In this document: positions 46,484 to 55,609 of the stretch, piece by piece
Layout of the letters: every line of letters begins with the position of its first letter
How positions within the stretch are numbered: the first letter of the stretch is position 1
Source of the DNA: CAZKUN01 sp964555935
GTDB lineage: Bacteria; Armatimonadota; Zipacnadia; Zipacnadales; VGFC01
Direction: 5' to 3'
Assembly (NCBI GenBank): GCA_964555935.1
Contig: CAZKUN010000011.1
Span: 1 to 64,000 of the forward strand
DNA: 64,000 bases
The notes under the pieces: generated by a model
What the model saw: the letters and a program-made list of their open reading frames with translations, nothing else
What the model was told of the DNA's origin: nothing
The model's database searches: none
Program-made: the position numbers and the translations under genes

Positions 46484-48286
46484 ATGGCCCACCATCACCA
46501 CATCGACGAGGAGCCGAAGGCGAGCCTGCTCGACTGGCGCCTCACCAAGCGCGTGGCCCGGCTGATGCGGCCGGCCGCCGGTTGGATGAGCCTTGCCACC
46601 GTGCTACTGCTGTGTGTCTCGCTCTTCAATCTCGTCCGACCCTGGCTGATCCAGCAGGGGTTGGATCGCTGCCTTGCCGAGGGCAGCTATAACCTCCCGC
46701 TCCTTGGCACGATCGTGCTGCTGTATGCGGGGGCCTCGGTGGGGTCGGCACTCTTCGGCGGCTTTGGGAGCTACATGCTCACGTGGGTGGGTCAGCGGAC
46801 GCTGTTCTCGCTCCGCGTGGATCTCTTCAAGCATCTCCAGAGGCTGTCGATCCGCTTCTTTGATGAGCGCGAATCGGGCCGGCTCATCTCCCGCGCGACG
46901 AGCGACGTCGACGCCATTGATGAGATGGTCTCGCGCGGACCGGCTCAGGCGCTGATGGAACTCGCAACGCTCATTGGCGCGGTCGTCCTACTCTTCAGCA
47001 CCGACGCGCCGCTGACGTGGGCGCTACTTGGCCTGCTGCCCGTCTTCTTCCTGATCATCCCCATATTCAGGTCGAGATCGCTCGCGGCGTTTCGTCACAC
47101 TCGGAAGAGCATCGCCGCGGTGAACGCCGACCTTCAGGAAACGATATCGGGCGTGCGCACCGTCCAAGCCTTCGCCCGTGAGGACGTCAATAGCCAGGAT
47201 TTTGCCGAGAAGAATGCCGACAATCGCGCCGCCAACATTGGCGCGGCGAAGGTCTTCAGCTTCTTCTTCCCGGCCGTCGAGGTGCTCCACATACTCGGCG
47301 TGCTCATCATCCTGGGTTACGGCGGCATCCGGTTGATGACGCCTGACACGGGGATGACGATTGGGAAACTCACTGCGTTCCTGGGCTATCTGCAACTCTT
47401 CTTCATGCCGGTCCGCAACCTCACGCGGTTGTATAGCATCCTCCAGCGCGCGTGGTCGGGCGCTGAGCGCATCTTTGAGATCATGGACACGCCGCCGGAG
47501 GTGCCCGACATCGCCTCGGCCCCGCCGATGGCGCCTCTCGACGACACGGTGGCCTTTGAGAGGGTTACCTTCCACTACAATCCCGAAGAGCCCGTGTTGA
47601 AGGATGTCAGCTTCGAGATCTCGCACGGGCAGACCATCGCGCTCGTCGGTCCCACTGGATCTGGGAAGACGACGCTGGTGAACCTCCTGGCGCGGATGTA
47701 CGATCCCGTCCACGGTACGGTTCGGTTCGACGGGAAGGACATCCGGAACGTGCGGTTGCAGTCGCTTCGGAAGCAGATCGCCACGGTTCTGCAGGACAGT
47801 TTCCTCTTCGCTGGGACGATCTCAGACAACATCCGCTACGCCCGACCGGATGCGACGGCTGAGGAGATCGAGGCGGCTGCCCGCACCGCTTGCGCGCATC
47901 AGTTCATCGAGCGCATGCCGGGCGGATACGACGCGGAAGTCCACGAGCGGGGGATGAACCTGTCGGCGGGTCAGCGGCAACTGCTCAGCTTCGCTCGGGC
48001 CATTCTCGCCGACCCGCGCATGTTGATACTCGATGAGGCCACCGCGAGCGTAGACACGCGCACGGAGCGACAGATCCAGGAAGGGCTGAGTCATCTGCTT
48101 GAGGGACGGACGTCATTCGTGATCGCGCACCGGCTCTCAACTATTGTCGGCGCGGATCAGGTGCTCGTCATCCAGCACGGCGAAATTGTCGACCGTGGGA
48201 CGCACCAGGAGTTGCTGGGAACGTCGCCGCTCTACCGCACGCTCTACACGATGCAGTTCCGCGAACTCGAGAACGGCGAAAAATAG
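46484..48286 (+). CDS. ABC exporter subunit B, catalytic half (transmembrane plus NBD)
   Basis: This 600-residue partner has a helix-rich N-terminal half (VLLLCVSLFNLVRPWLIQQG, LALLGLLPVFFL-type segments) and an NBD with GPTGSGKTTL near 390. The signature is changed to LSAGQRQL near 491, Walker B is LILDEATAS with the catalytic Glu, and the switch is IAHRLSTI with His. It therefore supplies the Walker B and switch of the active site and the deviant signature of the inactive site, exactly complementary to subunit A. The native N-terminus MAHHHHIDEE is a His run in the sequence, not a tag. Its last codon and TAG stop (48284-48286) lie inside the left arm of a palindromic repeat. Confidence 0.95.
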   Translation: MAHHHHIDEEPKASLLDWRLTKRVARLMRPAAGWMSLATVLLLCVSLFNLVRPWLIQQGLDRCLAEGSYNLPLLGTIVLLYAGASVGSALFGGFGSYMLTWVGQRTLFSLRVDLFKHLQRLSIRFFDERESGRLISRATSDVDAIDEMVSRGPAQALMELATLIGAVVLLFSTDAPLTWALLGLLPVFFLIIPIFRSRSLAAFRHTRKSIAAVNADLQETISGVRTVQAFAREDVNSQDFAEKNADNRAANIGAAKVFSFFFPAVEVLHILGVLIILGYGGIRLMTPDTGMTIGKLTAFLGYLQLFFMPVRNLTRLYSILQRAWSGAERIFEIMDTPPEVPDIASAPPMAPLDDTVAFERVTFHYNPEEPVLKDVSFEISHGQTIALVGPTGSGKTTLVNLLARMYDPVHGTVRFDGKDIRNVRLQSLRKQIATVLQDSFLFAGTISDNIRYARPDATAEEIEAAARTACAHQFIERMPGGYDAEVHERGMNLSAGQRQLLSFARAILADPRMLILDEATASVDTRTERQIQEGLSHLLEGRTSFVIAHRLSTIVGADQVLVIQHGEIVDRGTHQELLGTSPLYRTLYTMQFRELENGEK

Positions 48287-48363
48287 GGACAGCAACCCAT
48301 TTTCACCAAAAGTTCCACTGCCGTAGTCTGAAGAGTGAAAATGGGTTGCTGTCCCTATTTTTC
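48278..48363. repeat. Palindromic repeat, copy 2 (29-bp arms, 28-nt loop), REP/MITE-like
   Basis: Arms 48278-48306 and 48335-48363 are perfect inverted repeats with the core TAGGGACAG-N3-CCCATTT shared with copy 1 at 39082-39173. The left arm provides the end of the ABC exporter gene and its stop; the right arm ends 5 bp before the convergent gene at 48369. The T-rich ends allow it to act as a bidirectional terminator. The loop sequences of the two copies differ. Confidence 0.92.
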
Positions 48364-48368
48364 TATTC

Positions 48369-51300
48369 TTAGTACCCACCCGTCGCCTGCGTTCCGCCGC
48401 GCACGCGATGTCCGAGTCGCATCGCCTCTAGCGTGTCCATGGCTAGTTGTTCGAGCCGATCGTACTTCTCCTGCCGACCGGCGTCCGGTCCTGCTGGGGC
48501 AAAGCCCGCCATGTCGGCACGCGGACGCTCCGCCAGCGCCGCCGACCCGGCCTCGATGATCGCCAACGCCTCGGCGCGCCGGACGTCGCCCTCCGGCAGG
48601 TCCGCAAGGCACGGGCTCAAGTCCGGTCGGTCAAAGCTCACGCTGAGGTCGTCCTCGAGATCGTTCTTGTGGTCTCGGAAGTTCGTCCCCGTCAGTTCGC
48701 CCAGGCGCTCCAACTGCTCGTTCGTGAGCGGCGATCGGCCGAACTGGCGTCCGTGATATGCGCTCGCGTATGTCGGGTAGTACGGCGCGTTTATGTCGAT
48801 CCACGTGGCGATGCGCTCGAAGCTCTCGCGGTCCAGTTCAACATCCTGATGCCCGGCTAGCAGCGTCTGGATCAGCTTGCTATTGTGCGATCCCCACGCA
48901 TACGGCGCCTGTATCTCCGCCGGACCCGCGCCGACGACACCCGTGTAGCCCTTGCGCCAGAGTTCGTTGTAGCTCGTGCTAAACGCCAGGCCGCGGTCTC
49001 CCGACAGGTTGACTTTCTCCGCGCCGAGCTGGCCGTAGTCGTGGCAGCTCACGCAGTGCTGGTCAAACACGGGCTGCACCTCGGCCGCGTAGCTGTAAAG
49101 CCGGGCCTCGCCGTACCACGGCGTCAGGTCGACCGGCGCCTCCGCGTACGCCGTTTTCGCCGCGTCGGTCGGCACGGTTGTCGAGCGCTCGTCATGGCAT
49201 CCGATGCAACCGGTGGTTTCGCCGGGTCTGGTGATGACGCCGCTCCGCATCGACTGCACCATCATCCCCTTCTCGTCGAGTAGCTGGAAGTACACGTATG
49301 TATCGGCTGGCACCTTGAAGTACACGGACCCGTCCGGCTTCACCGGTACGGTGCCCAGAATGCGCTTGTTGTTGAAATCGTGCCAGTTCATCGCCGGGGC
49401 CTGTTGACCGGCGGTGTTCCAGAAGTCCTGGGTCCAGAACCGCTTCTCCGGGCTCTCGACCACTCTCAGGTACTTCACGCTGCCGCGCTCGACGGCGTCC
49501 ATGCCCGTGCCCTGGTAGACGTCATGCACGTAGAAGCGGCCCTTCTTCTCGGCGATCTTTACGGCGTCAGGGATGGTCGGCGGGCGCTCGCGAGCCGCCA
49601 GCGGCATCGCGTCGTAGCACCCTCCGCCCTCGACATGCACGAGCACCTCGTTGCCGAACACGTCGATGAGGTAGATCCCCATCTCCTCGCCTTTACCCGT
49701 CATCCGCGAGCAGAGGAAGTACTTGTCGCTCAGCGGGAAGGGGTCCTCGTACTTCGGCGTGACGCCGACGAACTGATCGTAGTTGCCGACCATCACTCGA
49801 TCCATCGCCGATGCCGGCCAGGTCTGCAGCACGGGAGTCTTGCCGTCGACGCCGAGGGCTCTATCCACGATGGCGAGGGCGCCCCACGGGCGGTCGTGGC
49901 ATGAGCTGAAGTTGGCGATGATTTTTTGCGTGCCTGGGATGACGCGGGCTTCCAGCACGGCGCCCGGGCTGGGCGTGTTGTTGCCCCAGTAGACGTTGTG
50001 CTCCGTGCCGTCCGGGTTGCACGTCCAGAGGCCTTGTGCGTCGCCGAAGTTGCGGTCGATGTACTCCCATCGGTCGTAGAGAATCCGCCCGTCTGGCATC
50101 AGGTTCGGGTGACCCTCAAAGAGCGTGCTCTTGCCGATCTGGTGGATGTTCGCGCCGTCGGCATCCATCCGAAACACGTTGCCCATGATGTGCCGGTTGC
50201 ACATGCAGTACTTCGGCTCGCGAGTCGAGCTGAACGCGATGCGGCCGTCAGGCAAGTACATTGGGTCGATGTCCGAGACGCCCTCGCCGAAGGTCAGCTG
50301 TTTGAGCCCGGCGCCGATCTCGTCGATCTCGTAGACGTGATAGTCGTCGTCGATGTTGCGGCGCATCGAGAACAGAACGCGCTCTCCGTCGAAGCTGGTG
50401 TCGAGATCGCGGGCGAGGCCCTCAGGCAAGTCGATGAGCGTCTGCACGCTGCCGGTGGCGACGTCGAGCACCTTCAGCGCGCCGCCGCCGCGGAAGCTGC
50501 CGGTGTTGATCTCTCCCGTCTGAAACAGCGTCGCCGTGTTGTGGTGGTCGCTGACGTACTGCGCCCGCACCACGAATGCGATGGGGTGCTCTGTGAGCAG
50601 GGGATTGGCGAGCAACGCCTCGCGAGCCAGGTCGTTGAGCGTAGTGCCGGCCTCGTTTCGCGCGGCGCCGTCGCTCGAGGTGAGGTCGGCGCGCGCGTCG
50701 GTAAGCCTCTCCAGCAGATCATCCGCCATGGGATACCGCGCGCCGAAGGTAGTTTTCAGGTCCTGAATTGCCCGCTCCAGCGAGTCGGCCCTCAGCCCGG
50801 CGGAGCCCAGGATCTTGCGGATCATGTCGGGATCGGGTGCGGTCGCGGCGGCCTCAATTGCCCGCGCTTCTTCGTCGGTGGGAGGCCTGAGGTCGTCCAA
50901 CGTGATGTGCCCCCACCCGCCGGTCTCGCGGTCAACTATGACGACGTAGACCGGCTGACCCGTCAGTTCACCCAAGTCCCAGACCCGCCGGTGCATTGGT
51001 TGCGCGTTGGCGCCCTGCGCCCACCGCACGAGCGTATCGTCCTTCGCCAGGCACAGACCCACGCCAACGCCCGCGCCCTGGCCGCCGCCAACGAGCAGGC
51101 TGAGCAGGTCATCCTCAACCACGAATTCGGGCGAGCGCACGAGCCCGGTGAAACGGTCGCTCGGCGTGTTGTCTGATTGCTCGAGCGTGCTGAGGAAATA
51201 CATGCCCTCTTTGTTGTAGGGTCCTTCGCTATGGTGGAAGTCGACGCGGTCCGTCAGCAACCGGTCGAAGCCGCCTTCGATGACCTCCCAGCCCTGCATG

Positions 51301-51389
51301 TCGCCGGTCTCGAAGTCGTAGGTCGGCCCGGCCGCCGCGATTCCGGTGGATAGCACGATCGCCAGTACGGGTAGGATGACACGACTCAT
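48369..51389 (-). CDS. Secreted propeller/diheme protein (hydrazine synthase alpha middle-domain-like), B
   Basis: This 1,006-residue protein has a signal peptide (MSRVILPVLAIVLSTGIAAAG), an N-terminal beta-domain with YDFETGDMQGWEVIEGGF, a coiled helical stretch around 170-260, and a TolB-like propeller (LYLPDGRIAFSSTREP-type blades, MPDGRILYDRWEYIDR). Two c-type heme motifs follow: CIGCH near 727 in RPGETTGCIGCHDE and CVSCH near 778 in VFDQHCVSCHDYGQLG. The start ATG at 51389 overlaps the upstream TGA as ATGA and has GGGAGA 7 nt before it, so it is translationally coupled to the next larger relative at 51386. Export and heme attachment are inferred. It is not hydrazine synthase itself: no HzsB or HzsC is nearby and the heme context is only partly shared. 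Confidence 0.8.
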   Translation of the reverse strand: MSRVILPVLAIVLSTGIAAAGPTYDFETGDMQGWEVIEGGFDRLLTDRVDFHHSEGPYNKEGMYFLSTLEQSDNTPSDRFTGLVRSPEFVVEDDLLSLLVGGGQGAGVGVGLCLAKDDTLVRWAQGANAQPMHRRVWDLGELTGQPVYVVIVDRETGGWGHITLDDLRPPTDEEARAIEAAATAPDPDMIRKILGSAGLRADSLERAIQDLKTTFGARYPMADDLLERLTDARADLTSSDGAARNEAGTTLNDLAREALLANPLLTEHPIAFVVRAQYVSDHHNTATLFQTGEINTGSFRGGGALKVLDVATGSVQTLIDLPEGLARDLDTSFDGERVLFSMRRNIDDDYHVYEIDEIGAGLKQLTFGEGVSDIDPMYLPDGRIAFSSTREPKYCMCNRHIMGNVFRMDADGANIHQIGKSTLFEGHPNLMPDGRILYDRWEYIDRNFGDAQGLWTCNPDGTEHNVYWGNNTPSPGAVLEARVIPGTQKIIANFSSCHDRPWGALAIVDRALGVDGKTPVLQTWPASAMDRVMVGNYDQFVGVTPKYEDPFPLSDKYFLCSRMTGKGEEMGIYLIDVFGNEVLVHVEGGGCYDAMPLAARERPPTIPDAVKIAEKKGRFYVHDVYQGTGMDAVERGSVKYLRVVESPEKRFWTQDFWNTAGQQAPAMNWHDFNNKRILGTVPVKPDGSVYFKVPADTYVYFQLLDEKGMMVQSMRSGVITRPGETTGCIGCHDERSTTVPTDAAKTAYAEAPVDLTPWYGEARLYSYAAEVQPVFDQHCVSCHDYGQLGAEKVNLSGDRGLAFSTSYNELWRKGYTGVVGAGPAEIQAPYAWGSHNSKLIQTLLAGHQDVELDRESFERIATWIDINAPYYPTYASAYHGRQFGRSPLTNEQLERLGELTGTNFRDHKNDLEDDLSVSFDRPDLSPCLADLPEGDVRRAEALAIIEAGSAALAERPRADMAGFAPAGPDAGRQEKYDRLEQLAMDTLEAMRLGHRVRGGTQATGGY

Positions 51390-54300
51390 CTGAGTATCTC
51401 CCATCGGGTGGCATCACCCGACACGTCCAGCAATTGCACGTTGTTCGCCGAGCCCACGAGATCCGGCGCGGCGAAGCTCCAAACGAGGGCCTTGTCGCGC
51501 GTGACCTCGATGATCTGCGGCGTCTCTCTGCCCGCGTAGTCGTTCGGATCGGAGAACCAGTTCACGATCACCGTGTTCCCGTTCGGCAGCCGCTGGACGC
51601 CTGCCAGCCAGTTCAGTCGGACGCCGGGAAGGTCGCTCTCGGATAGCTCCCACACGGTCTCCCCAGCCTGGTCCACCTCAATCACGCGTTTCGCGGCGCC
51701 ACACGAGATCAGCGTGTTGCCATTCGGCAGCCTGACCGCGGCGTACGCTCCGCCGGGCGATGGGATCTCCCGCAGCGCTACGCCCTCGGGCGAGTACTCT
51801 CGCACCATGCCCTCACCGTCGTGTGCCACGAGGTAGTTTCCATTCACCAACTGGCGCGCCAGGCGGAAGTTCCGGCCTGGGTCCTCGCACGATGTGGTGA
51901 GTTGGACCGCCTTCACGATCTCGCCGTCGGGACTCACCTCAACCAGCCGGTTCAGTGGGTTCTCGCCAATCAGCGTATTCCCGTTGGGCAGCCTTTGGCA
52001 AGCAGTAATGTACAGGTCCGACTCGTACTCGAAGACGACATCGCCATCGGGAGTCACCTCTCGCACGCCCTCTGAGGCGAACAGCACGTTCCCGTTCGGC
52101 AGCACCCACGGATCATGCACGTTCGCCGAGCAGGAGTGACTCCATGTGGGCTCTCCGTCCTCCGCGAAGATCCAGATCCTCGGCCCGTACCGCATTGGGC
52201 CTCCGCCGGAGTGGTCCGCCACGAGGAACGGATGCCGCGTCTCGCCCGAGATGATCGCGTGCATTGGCTCCGGCGGCGTCCCCAGCGCGCTGGCCAGCGT
52301 CGGCGTCGGCCGGAAGTCCGGATAGTCGCGGTACTTAGTGTTCCGTCGCCCGAAATACGAACCGTAGTACTGGGCATTCGAGTCCACCCACGTCGTGACG
52401 CGCACCATCTCCTCGCGCGACAACCGCGCGCCGTGGTGCCCGTCGAGCAGCGTCTGCACGAGCTTGCTCGCGTGGGAGCCTAGGGCCTTCGGCGGCAGAT
52501 ACTCCGCGTTGCCGACCTTGGGGTGGTTCTCGCCAATGATGGGAAGCAGTCCGCGCGCCAGGATGCTCTCGTAGGAGCGGTTGAACAGCGGCGTCATCGC
52601 GCCCGACAGATCCAGTTCGCCCTGTGGATCGTCGGTGTTGTGGCAGGCCACGCAGTGCCTGTCCCACACCGGTTGCACGTCCGCCGCGTAGTAGATGGGG
52701 CGCGGCGCGACCTCGCCGGGCTGAGGGCCGGGGACCACCGGCGGCTTCGCCAGCGCTAGCGTTGATCCGACGGGTGGCGCGAGGTCGTGGCGCTTGTGGC
52801 AACCCACGCAGGTGCGCGTCTCGCCGGGACGCAAGTTGACGTAAGTCCTCATGCGCTGGAGTTCCATGTGGTTCTCATCCAACGCTTGGAAGAAGACGTT
52901 CTTATCGCTCGGGACCGTGATGCATGCCGAGCCATCTTCCTCGACGGGCACGACGCCGTGTAGCACCTTCAGCCCGAGATGCGTGTCCTTGGTAATCACC
53001 GCATGTTGCTGGTCGTAGAGGTCGCCGTCCCAGTAGCGCCTGGCGCTCCACGGCCGCGGCACCTGCTCCATCACGCGGATGTACTTCACTGCCCCGCGCG
53101 CAACGCCGTCAAGCCCGTCGTACACGTCCTGTAGCACGACCGTTGCGGTGTCGCCGGCCTCGGCGATTTCAGGCAGCATCGAGGCCCTCAATGGCGGGCG
53201 CGGCCGGGCGCGCAGCGGCGTTGGATGCCAGCAGGAGATGCTCTCGTCTTCGTGGAGCAGCACTCGATTGCCGAACTCGTCGATCAGGTACAGGCCGTAG
53301 GCGCTTGTGTCATTCCACGGCCTGTCCGGGTTGTGCGCGACCAGGAAGAAGCTCTCAGACAACGGGTACGGGTCGCCATACAGCGGCCCGTTCTGCACCT
53401 GCTGCCAGGCGCCGTCCACAAGGTTGTGGAAGCCGCCCTCGGCGCGGATATCCACCGTCGGCGTGATGTACGTCATCGGCTCGCGGGTGCGTATGTCCTT
53501 GCTGATGTCCAGGCGGATGACCGTGCCCACGCCGCTCTGCGGGCAGTGGGGCGTGCCTAGCATGCTGAAGAGGTAATCCGAGCCGGGGATCGCCCGCCCG
53601 TGCAGCATCGTCGGCGGGAGCGCGATGTCGTTTCCGTAGACCTCGTACGAGCCGCTGCCGTCGGGATTGATCGCCCACAGGCACTTGATGCTCACCGCGC
53701 CCTTATCGACGTACTCCCAGCGCGTGTAGAGTATCCGCCCATCGTTCATGACCGTCGGCGTGGCCTCGCTGACCGAGCTATTCGTCAGCTTCAGCATGTT
53801 CGAGCCGTCGCGGTCCACCCGGTGCAGCACGGTCGTTGTGAACAGGTCCGGCGAGTCGCACAGGATCCCGAACTCGCACCGCGATGAGATGAAGCAAATG
53901 CCGCCATCGGGCAGGTAGCATGGCTGCATGTCGTCAGTGTGGTGTTGGTACTCCTCATTGATCTTGTAGCGCCGGATGCGTTCCGCCTCATCGCTCGGCG
54001 GCAAGGTGACCTGCCGCAGCCCCTCGCCGTCCACGCCCACTTCCCAGACCCGGAAGCCCTCGCCGATCCGCGCCTTGTGGTCGAACACGATCCGCTTGCC
54101 GTCGAAGTCGAGATCGAGTCGGCCGAATATGCCCTCGGCCAGTTCCGGGGCGAGTTCGGTGACCTCACCACTGCCGAGCGACAGCCGGCAGATGTTCCCG
54201 CCGAAGTTCTTGCACCCGTTGATGTAGTCTGTGTAGTAGTGGTTCGACTGGTACGTGTGGCGTCTTACGAAGAGCACCTCATCGAAGTCGATCAGCGGGT

Positions 54301-55552
54301 TGGCATCAACCAACGCCTCGCGCTGCAGTGCCTGAAGATCGGACTCAAGACGCTGATCGTCAACATCGCCCTTCCGGAACGCGTGGACGCGCTCTTCCAG
54401 ATCGGACGCGCGCTCCAGGAAGCCCTCGGCGTCGGCGTAGTCGTCGGCATACTCGCGCTGCAGATAGCTGACGCCCTCGCGCAATGCGTCGAGATCGTAG
54501 CGATCCAGTGTCGCCGTCAACGCGGCGTGTTTGCGTGAGGCGATGTAAACTTCGCGCGCGGCCTCAACATCGGCCCAGTCCTTCGCGCCCGCTGCCAATG
54601 AGTTGGCTCTCTCCGCCAGGAACGGCGCCCGCCACGATGCCTTCGCGTATCGCGATGCAAGGTCGCCGATGTCCCCCGGCGCCCAGCCCGCGGCCCAGAT
54701 TCCGTCCCCGCGCTCCCACGCAATCTCGCGGGACGCGGTCGGGAAATCCCTCGCGAGTAACGCCCAGAGCGCTTCCCCGGCTGATCCGCCCCTTGGGTCG
54801 GTCAGCAGCACGTGCGCGCCCTGCCCCGGGAGGCTCAGGGCCTTGCCGACCTTGCCCTTGGCGTGATCCGCCCGCACTGTCTTGTGCGCGTGGTTGCGCC
54901 CGCCCGAGGCATCCGTGCCGTCAGCCTCAAACGGCCAGTGTCCCGCGACACGCCCGTCGCCGGCGCGGATCTGCTCACCGCTCAGCGCGCCGTGGTACAG
55001 CTTCACTTCATCGATCTCGCCCACGAAACCCGTAGAGGGGAAGTTCGTGCTCGTGAAGCCGATCTTAAGGGCATGCCCATCAATGTCGGGGAGGCTGTTG
55101 AGATGGCCGGTCGTGTCCGGCTCGTGGTCGACGTAGAGGTGGATCTGCGTGCCTGACTTCGCCATCGCCACATGGTGCCACGCGCCGTCGTTCACGGACC
55201 GCTCCGACGTCACCACGCCGACCCAGCCGATGTCGTAGCAGAGCCTGCCGTCGCGGATGAAGAGCGTCTTGCCCTGAGGCGCCCACGGGCCCTCGGCCGG
55301 AGCCTTCGCGATGATCGTGCCGCCGCTGTCGGTGCGAACCCACGCCGTCACGCTGAAGTCATCTGCGCCGAAATCGGGAAGCCGTGTCGGTTCGCCGGCC
55401 TCCTCCGAAGCGCGCGAGAGGGATTCCCGCGCGTCGACAAGCGTGCGGACCCACGTGCCCTTTTTGCGGTAGGTATCCTGTAGAGTTTGTGCCGACGCGT
55501 GAGCCTGCGCGAGGATGCAGGCGGCAGCAAGCGTCGCGGCGATGTGGCGCAT
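51386..55552 (-). CDS. Secreted LamG/propeller/diheme/PQQ-like propeller protein, A
   Basis: This 1,388-residue protein has a signal peptide (MRHIAATLAAACILAQAHASAQ). Its domains in order are a LamG/concanavalin-type lectin domain (about 60-215, FSVTAWVRTDSGGTIIAKA, DGAWHHVAMAKSG), a helical linker, and a TolB-like propeller (PCYLPDGGICFISSRCEFG, MNDGRILYTRWEYVDKG). Heme motifs CVGCH near 914 and CVACH near 966 follow. Last comes a second propeller of the PQQ/arylsulfotransferase-like type, with repeated LPNGNTLI/LPNGNVLF blades. It overlaps the diheme gene downstream (ATGA) and follows the GH-like gene by 57 bp, with GAGG before the ATG. It may bind a glycan through LamG and pass electrons through the hemes (inference). 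Confidence 0.8.
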   Translation of the reverse strand: MRHIAATLAAACILAQAHASAQTLQDTYRKKGTWVRTLVDARESLSRASEEAGEPTRLPDFGADDFSVTAWVRTDSGGTIIAKAPAEGPWAPQGKTLFIRDGRLCYDIGWVGVVTSERSVNDGAWHHVAMAKSGTQIHLYVDHEPDTTGHLNSLPDIDGHALKIGFTSTNFPSTGFVGEIDEVKLYHGALSGEQIRAGDGRVAGHWPFEADGTDASGGRNHAHKTVRADHAKGKVGKALSLPGQGAHVLLTDPRGGSAGEALWALLARDFPTASREIAWERGDGIWAAGWAPGDIGDLASRYAKASWRAPFLAERANSLAAGAKDWADVEAAREVYIASRKHAALTATLDRYDLDALREGVSYLQREYADDYADAEGFLERASDLEERVHAFRKGDVDDQRLESDLQALQREALVDANPLIDFDEVLFVRRHTYQSNHYYTDYINGCKNFGGNICRLSLGSGEVTELAPELAEGIFGRLDLDFDGKRIVFDHKARIGEGFRVWEVGVDGEGLRQVTLPPSDEAERIRRYKINEEYQHHTDDMQPCYLPDGGICFISSRCEFGILCDSPDLFTTTVLHRVDRDGSNMLKLTNSSVSEATPTVMNDGRILYTRWEYVDKGAVSIKCLWAINPDGSGSYEVYGNDIALPPTMLHGRAIPGSDYLFSMLGTPHCPQSGVGTVIRLDISKDIRTREPMTYITPTVDIRAEGGFHNLVDGAWQQVQNGPLYGDPYPLSESFFLVAHNPDRPWNDTSAYGLYLIDEFGNRVLLHEDESISCWHPTPLRARPRPPLRASMLPEIAEAGDTATVVLQDVYDGLDGVARGAVKYIRVMEQVPRPWSARRYWDGDLYDQQHAVITKDTHLGLKVLHGVVPVEEDGSACITVPSDKNVFFQALDENHMELQRMRTYVNLRPGETRTCVGCHKRHDLAPPVGSTLALAKPPVVPGPQPGEVAPRPIYYAADVQPVWDRHCVACHNTDDPQGELDLSGAMTPLFNRSYESILARGLLPIIGENHPKVGNAEYLPPKALGSHASKLVQTLLDGHHGARLSREEMVRVTTWVDSNAQYYGSYFGRRNTKYRDYPDFRPTPTLASALGTPPEPMHAIISGETRHPFLVADHSGGGPMRYGPRIWIFAEDGEPTWSHSCSANVHDPWVLPNGNVLFASEGVREVTPDGDVVFEYESDLYITACQRLPNGNTLIGENPLNRLVEVSPDGEIVKAVQLTTSCEDPGRNFRLARQLVNGNYLVAHDGEGMVREYSPEGVALREIPSPGGAYAAVRLPNGNTLISCGAAKRVIEVDQAGETVWELSESDLPGVRLNWLAGVQRLPNGNTVIVNWFSDPNDYAGRETPQIIEVTRDKALVWSFAAPDLVGSANNVQLLDVSGDATRWEILR

Positions 55553-55609
55553 CCACGGACCTCGGGCCTGTGATGGTCTCTATCCTACTCCAACGCCCCG
55601 ACCGGCGGC

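Noticed and set aside
46484..46516. His run at the start of ABC subunit B as a cloning tag
   Set aside because: The stretch is followed by a natural acidic linker and lies in native context with a continuous scaffold; there is no vector sequence around it.
49926..51176. Open frame of 416 codons antisense to the diheme gene
   Set aside because: Same reason: no start signal or motif, and the real gene on the minus strand has heme and propeller motifs.
48369..55552. Anammox hydrazine synthase cluster
   Set aside because: Only the middle-domain-like propeller/heme context is shared. No HzsB, HzsC, hydrazine dehydrogenase or other anammox gene is present, and the neighbours are glycan-active proteins.
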